Source: Rhizobium sp. RM (GTDB taxonomy: Bacteria > Pseudomonadota > Alphaproteobacteria > Rhizobiales > Rhizobiaceae). From it: a DNA stretch of 64,000 nt. Positions 61,135 to 64,000 of the stretch are shown piece after piece. Each line of letters starts with the position of its first letter. The first letter of the stretch is position 1. The notes beneath the pieces are model-generated. The model was not told the origin of the DNA. It was given only the letters and a program-made list of their open reading frames with translations, and searched no databases. The translations under genes were made by a program, and so were the position numbers. The DNA is taken from assembly GCF_013390595.1 (NCBI RefSeq), contig NZ_JACAWV010000016.1, forward strand, positions 81,372-145,371, written 5' to 3'.

Positions 61135-62746
61135 CCATCTTCTTGAAGTCCGCAATCTTTCCGTTGAATTCCATACGGCAAGCGGCGTCGTCCATGCCGT
61201 GAAGGATATCTCCTACCATATCGACCGTGGCGAGACGCTGGCGATCCTTGGCGAAAGCGGCTCCGGCAAGTCGGTATCGTCATCAGCGATCATGAATCTG
61301 ATCGACATGCCGCCCGGGCGTATCAGCGGCGGACAGATCCTGCTTGATGGTCGTGACCTTTTGACGATGCCAACGGAGGCGCGGCGTGGGATCAATGGCA
61401 AGCGCATCGCCATGATTTTTCAGGACCCGCTCAGCCACCTCAATCCTGTCTATACGGTCGGCTGGCAAATCCGCGAAGCCATGACGACGCATGGTCTCGA
61501 CAGGGCAAAGGCCGAAGCCGAAGCGCTTCGGCTTATTGGGCGTGTCGGTATTCCCGACCCTGAACGCGCGCTAAAGAAATACCCGCATGAATTTTCCGGT
61601 GGGCAGCGGCAAAGGGTCATGATTGCCATGGCGCTGGCGCTGAAACCCGACCTCCTGATTGCCGACGAGCCAACTACCGCGCTTGACGTGACGGTGCAGG
61701 CCGAAGTGCTCGCCTTGCTGAAAGAACTGCAGCGGGAAACCGGCATGGCGGTTCTTATCATCACCCACGATCTGGGGGTCGTGGCGGAGATTGCCGATCG
61801 GGTTGTGGTCATGGAGAAGGGCGTACTGGTTGAGGCCGGGACCGTCCACGAGGTCTATCATAACCCACAGCATGCCTACACTCGCAAACTGATCAATGCC
61901 GCACCCGGCAAGGGTGAGATGCATGAACCGAAGGCAGCGGGCGAGGCATTGCTCAGTGTGCGCGATGTGCGCAAACGTTATGGCGCATTTGAAGCATTGA
62001 AGGGTGTCTCCTTCGATCTCATGCCCGGCGAAACCATTGCTGTTGTCGGCGAAAGCGGGTCGGGCAAGTCAACGCTTGCGCGCATTCTGCTGCGGCTCGA
62101 CGAACCGGATGCGGGGCAGGCGCTCTGGAAGGGCCGCGATCTGTTCCAGCTCTCGCCATCCGAACTGTTCGGCCTGCGGCGCGATCTGCAGATGGTGTTT
62201 CAGGACCCGACGCAATCCCTCAATCCGCGCATGACCGTTTTCCAGCTTGTTTCCGAGGCCTGGGTAATCCATCCGGATATTCTGCCGAAAGCGAAATGGC
62301 GGGAACGCGTCGCGGAGCTTCTCGGGCAGGTGGGCTTGTTGCCGGAACATATGGGGCGCTATCCGCATCAGTTCTCTGGCGGTCAAAGACAGCGTATTGC
62401 GATTGCTCGCGCGCTGGCACTTGAACCCAGGCTTATCGTCTGTGACGAGGCCGTGTCGGCGCTCGATGTGTCCGTTCAGGCGCAGGTCATTGCACTTCTC
62501 GACAAGTTGCGCCGCGAGATGGGGCTGTCTTTCATTTTCATCGCCCATGATCTGCCGGTTGTTCGGGACTTTGCCGATCATGTCATGGTCATGCAGCGTG
62601 GAGAATTGGTCGAGTTCGGCACGGTGCGGCAGGTCTTCGAGGCGCCGCGACAGGATTATACCCGCGCGCTTCTCGCTGCGAGCCTCGACCCTGATCCTGA
62701 CACACATGCTACTGACCGCCCGGCTCGAGCAGGGCAGGCGATTTGA
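61127..62746 (+). CDS. ABC transporter, tandem oligopeptide-type ATPase (DppD-DppF fusion)
   Basis: A 539-residue double ATPase: Walker A GESGSGKSV, signature FSGGQRQRVMIAMAL and LLIADEPTTALDV in the first half; GESGSGKST, FSGGQRQRIAIARAL and LIVCDEAVSALDV in the second. The linker holds HAYTRKLINAAPGKG. It supplies energy for the two permeases just upstream. It is paralogous to the protein at 2016-3851 but about 70 residues shorter. Confidence 0.9.
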   Translation: MADHLLEVRNLSVEFHTASGVVHAVKDISYHIDRGETLAILGESGSGKSVSSSAIMNLIDMPPGRISGGQILLDGRDLLTMPTEARRGINGKRIAMIFQDPLSHLNPVYTVGWQIREAMTTHGLDRAKAEAEALRLIGRVGIPDPERALKKYPHEFSGGQRQRVMIAMALALKPDLLIADEPTTALDVTVQAEVLALLKELQRETGMAVLIITHDLGVVAEIADRVVVMEKGVLVEAGTVHEVYHNPQHAYTRKLINAAPGKGEMHEPKAAGEALLSVRDVRKRYGAFEALKGVSFDLMPGETIAVVGESGSGKSTLARILLRLDEPDAGQALWKGRDLFQLSPSELFGLRRDLQMVFQDPTQSLNPRMTVFQLVSEAWVIHPDILPKAKWRERVAELLGQVGLLPEHMGRYPHQFSGGQRQRIAIARALALEPRLIVCDEAVSALDVSVQAQVIALLDKLRREMGLSFIFIAHDLPVVRDFADHVMVMQRGELVEFGTVRQVFEAPRQDYTRALLAASLDPDPDTHATDRPARAGQAI

Positions 62747-62766
62747 AATTCAATGGGAGTTCTTTC

Positions 62767-63648
62767 ATGACGAAACAAGCTTTTGTCGCGCTCGTAACCT
62801 GTTTCAACGAGGACGAAACGATCAATTACGAGGCAACCCGCGCACAGGTTCGCCGTCAGGTGGCCGCAGGCAACAACATTATGTGCGCCGGAACCAATGG
62901 TGATTTTACGGCGCTGACGCATGAAGAAAAAATTATGCTGACGGAAGAGGTCGTAGACGAGGTGGATGGTCGCGCCAAAGTGATCGTCAATGCCGGCATG
63001 CCGGCCACGTTCGAAACGCTGCAGCTTGCCAAGGCGTTCGACCGTATTGGCGTCGACGGCATTGCCGTCATCACGCCATTCTTCATTGCCTGCACCCAGG
63101 ACGGGTTGATCCGTCATTTTTCCACTGTTGCGGATGCGGTCGCGACGCCGATCTATCTCTACGACATTCCCGCCCGCACCCAGAACCACATCGAACCGGA
63201 AACGGCACGAAAACTTGCCGTTCACGGCAACATCGCCGGTATCAAGGATTCCGGCGGCGCGCAGCAGACGCTGGAGGCTTATTTGCAGGTGGCAAAGGAG
63301 ATGCCTGGTTTCGAGGTTTATTCGGGACCGGACCATCTCGTTCTCTGGTCACTGCAAAACGGCGCGGCAGGTTGCATCTCCGGCCTCGGCAACGCGTTGC
63401 CAAAGGTGCTCTCCGGCATTCTTGCAGGCTACAATACGGGCGATGTTGCCGAGGCTGAACGCCAGCAGGCAGTCTATACGGCCTTTCGCACCGACCTGTA
63501 CGCGCTGGGCTTTGCGCCCGCCATGGTGAAGCGTGCGCTCTATCTTCAGGATGCATCCGTCGGTGCGAGCCGGCAGCCTGCCTTGCTGCCTGATGAGGAG
63601 CAGGACAACAAGATCCGGGATATTCTGAAGCGTTACGATCTTCTCTGA
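62767..63648 (+). CDS. DapA-family (dihydrodipicolinate synthase/N-acetylneuraminate lyase superfamily) lyase
   Basis: A 293-residue class I aldolase-type TIM barrel. The Schiff-base lysine is K160 (AGIKDSGG) and the catalytic tyrosine Y132 (YLYDIPARTQN). The carboxylate-binding motif, usually GTTGE, is GTNGD (42-46). The superfamily includes DHDPS, N-acetylneuraminate lyase, KDG aldolase and 5-keto-4-deoxyglucarate dehydratase. As last gene of the importer operon it probably cleaves or dehydrates a 2-keto sugar acid derived from the substrate; lysine biosynthesis is unlikely. ATG 62767 follows GGGAG. Confidence 0.83.
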   Translation: MTKQAFVALVTCFNEDETINYEATRAQVRRQVAAGNNIMCAGTNGDFTALTHEEKIMLTEEVVDEVDGRAKVIVNAGMPATFETLQLAKAFDRIGVDGIAVITPFFIACTQDGLIRHFSTVADAVATPIYLYDIPARTQNHIEPETARKLAVHGNIAGIKDSGGAQQTLEAYLQVAKEMPGFEVYSGPDHLVLWSLQNGAAGCISGLGNALPKVLSGILAGYNTGDVAEAERQQAVYTAFRTDLYALGFAPAMVKRALYLQDASVGASRQPALLPDEEQDNKIRDILKRYDLL

Positions 63649-64000
63649 GCAACGCCGGCTCGCGTTCTTACGTGAGATCAATCATGGGCTTTTCGCACTG
63701 TCGGGTAACCCGGTCGTGCGAGGAGTCCTTTTTTATGCTTGAATGATGCACATCGACGACGAGTTTGACGGTCACTCCCAGGTCGCCTGATGTCGTGATA
63801 TTTTGAGGTGCGATACGCGCAGCGTCACGTTCTCCTCGCCCCATATCGGCAATATTAATTGTTTCAATAATCACAATTCATTCGCAATTATTATTGCAAT
63901 TCTGTGCCGCGTTCGGTTGGGCTAGTTATAGCTCCAACAGAGACGCGACGGACACACCGGACAACACCAGAGCTACACCGGTCACGCCCAAGCGACAACG
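63649..64000. other. 352-base end region, AT-rich with a short dyad
   Basis: I recognise no gene. A 68-codon minus-strand frame (63668-63874) has no ribosome site or known motif. GCAAT-TATT-ATTGC (63884-63897) is a perfect short dyad in an AT-rich patch that looks like a promoter for a gene beyond the window. Confidence 0.4.

Noticed and set aside
63668..63874. 68-codon minus-strand frame in the right-hand end region
   Set aside because: No ribosome site, no known motif, and it sits in a region that looks like a promoter.
1..64000. CRISPR arrays, tRNA or rRNA genes, insertion sequences, prophage genes
   Set aside because: I looked for tandem repeats with spacers, cloverleaf-type sequences, transposase motifs and phage structural proteins and saw none.

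Overview
The window looks like chromosomal or megaplasmid DNA of an Agrobacterium/Rhizobium-type alphaproteobacterium. GC content is high and the genes are tightly packed. ABC, TctABC and sugar-acid catabolic modules follow one another, each with its own local regulator. The strongest taxonomic pointer is the protein at 8906-11236: it has the same length (776 aa) and the same catalytic positions (His311, Tyr365) that I recall for the PL15 exo-alginate lyase Atu3025 of A. tumefaciens. I see no rRNA, tRNA, insertion sequence, phage gene or CRISPR array.

Layout. (1) 1-3851: an IclR regulator cut by the window edge, divergent from a SelA/DgaE-like PLP enzyme and a double-ATPase oligopeptide-type ABC subunit with no membrane partners in view. 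(2) 3884-16653, all on the minus strand: an alginate or polyuronate locus. It holds a GntR regulator, an AlgS-AlgM1-AlgM2-AlgQ-type importer, the PL15 lyase, an SDR (probable uronate reductase), an SGNH esterase, a 2-hydroxyacid dehydrogenase, a TIM-barrel isomerase and a glucarate-dehydratase-like enolase. (3) 16844-20689: single genes (RraA-like aldolase, saccharopine-dehydrogenase-like protein, HxlR regulator, MFS exporter). (4) 20985-27740: tricarboxylate transporter TctCBA, a GntR protein with two winged-helix segments, and an aconitase. (5) 27728-32501: a LysR regulator divergent from a polar amino-acid-type ABC importer and a second RraA-like aldolase.

(6) 32589-42293: a TetR regulator resembling RutR, a CodA-like deaminase, and a convergent minus-strand operon of a spermidine/putrescine-type importer, an ATZ/TRZ-type deaminase, thymidine phosphorylase and a VOC protein. 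RutR-like operator palindromes lie upstream of both arms, so this reads as a nucleobase/nucleoside salvage regulon. (7) 42659-51944: a pentitol locus with a zinc polyol dehydrogenase, AraC regulator, RbsBAC-type importer, ribitol-dehydrogenase-like SDR, D-ribulokinase carrying the TCSLV motif, and an L-xylulose-reductase-like SDR. (8) 52275-63648: a compact DUF1537 kinase plus FadR regulator, a minus-strand trio (BNR/sialidase-fold protein, PdxA2, iron alcohol dehydrogenase), and a plus-strand oligopeptide-type importer ending in a DapA-family lyase.

How the genes work together: nearly every module couples one importer to the enzymes that funnel its substrate into central metabolism and to a dedicated repressor or activator. 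Several substrate-binding-protein genes are followed by a strong hairpin, which fits higher expression of the binding protein than of the membrane parts. The modules best supported by residues are the alginate, pyrimidine, ribitol and threonate/erythronate sets. The least explained are the extra enzymes in the alginate locus and the sialidase-fold/DapA-family pair in the last module.
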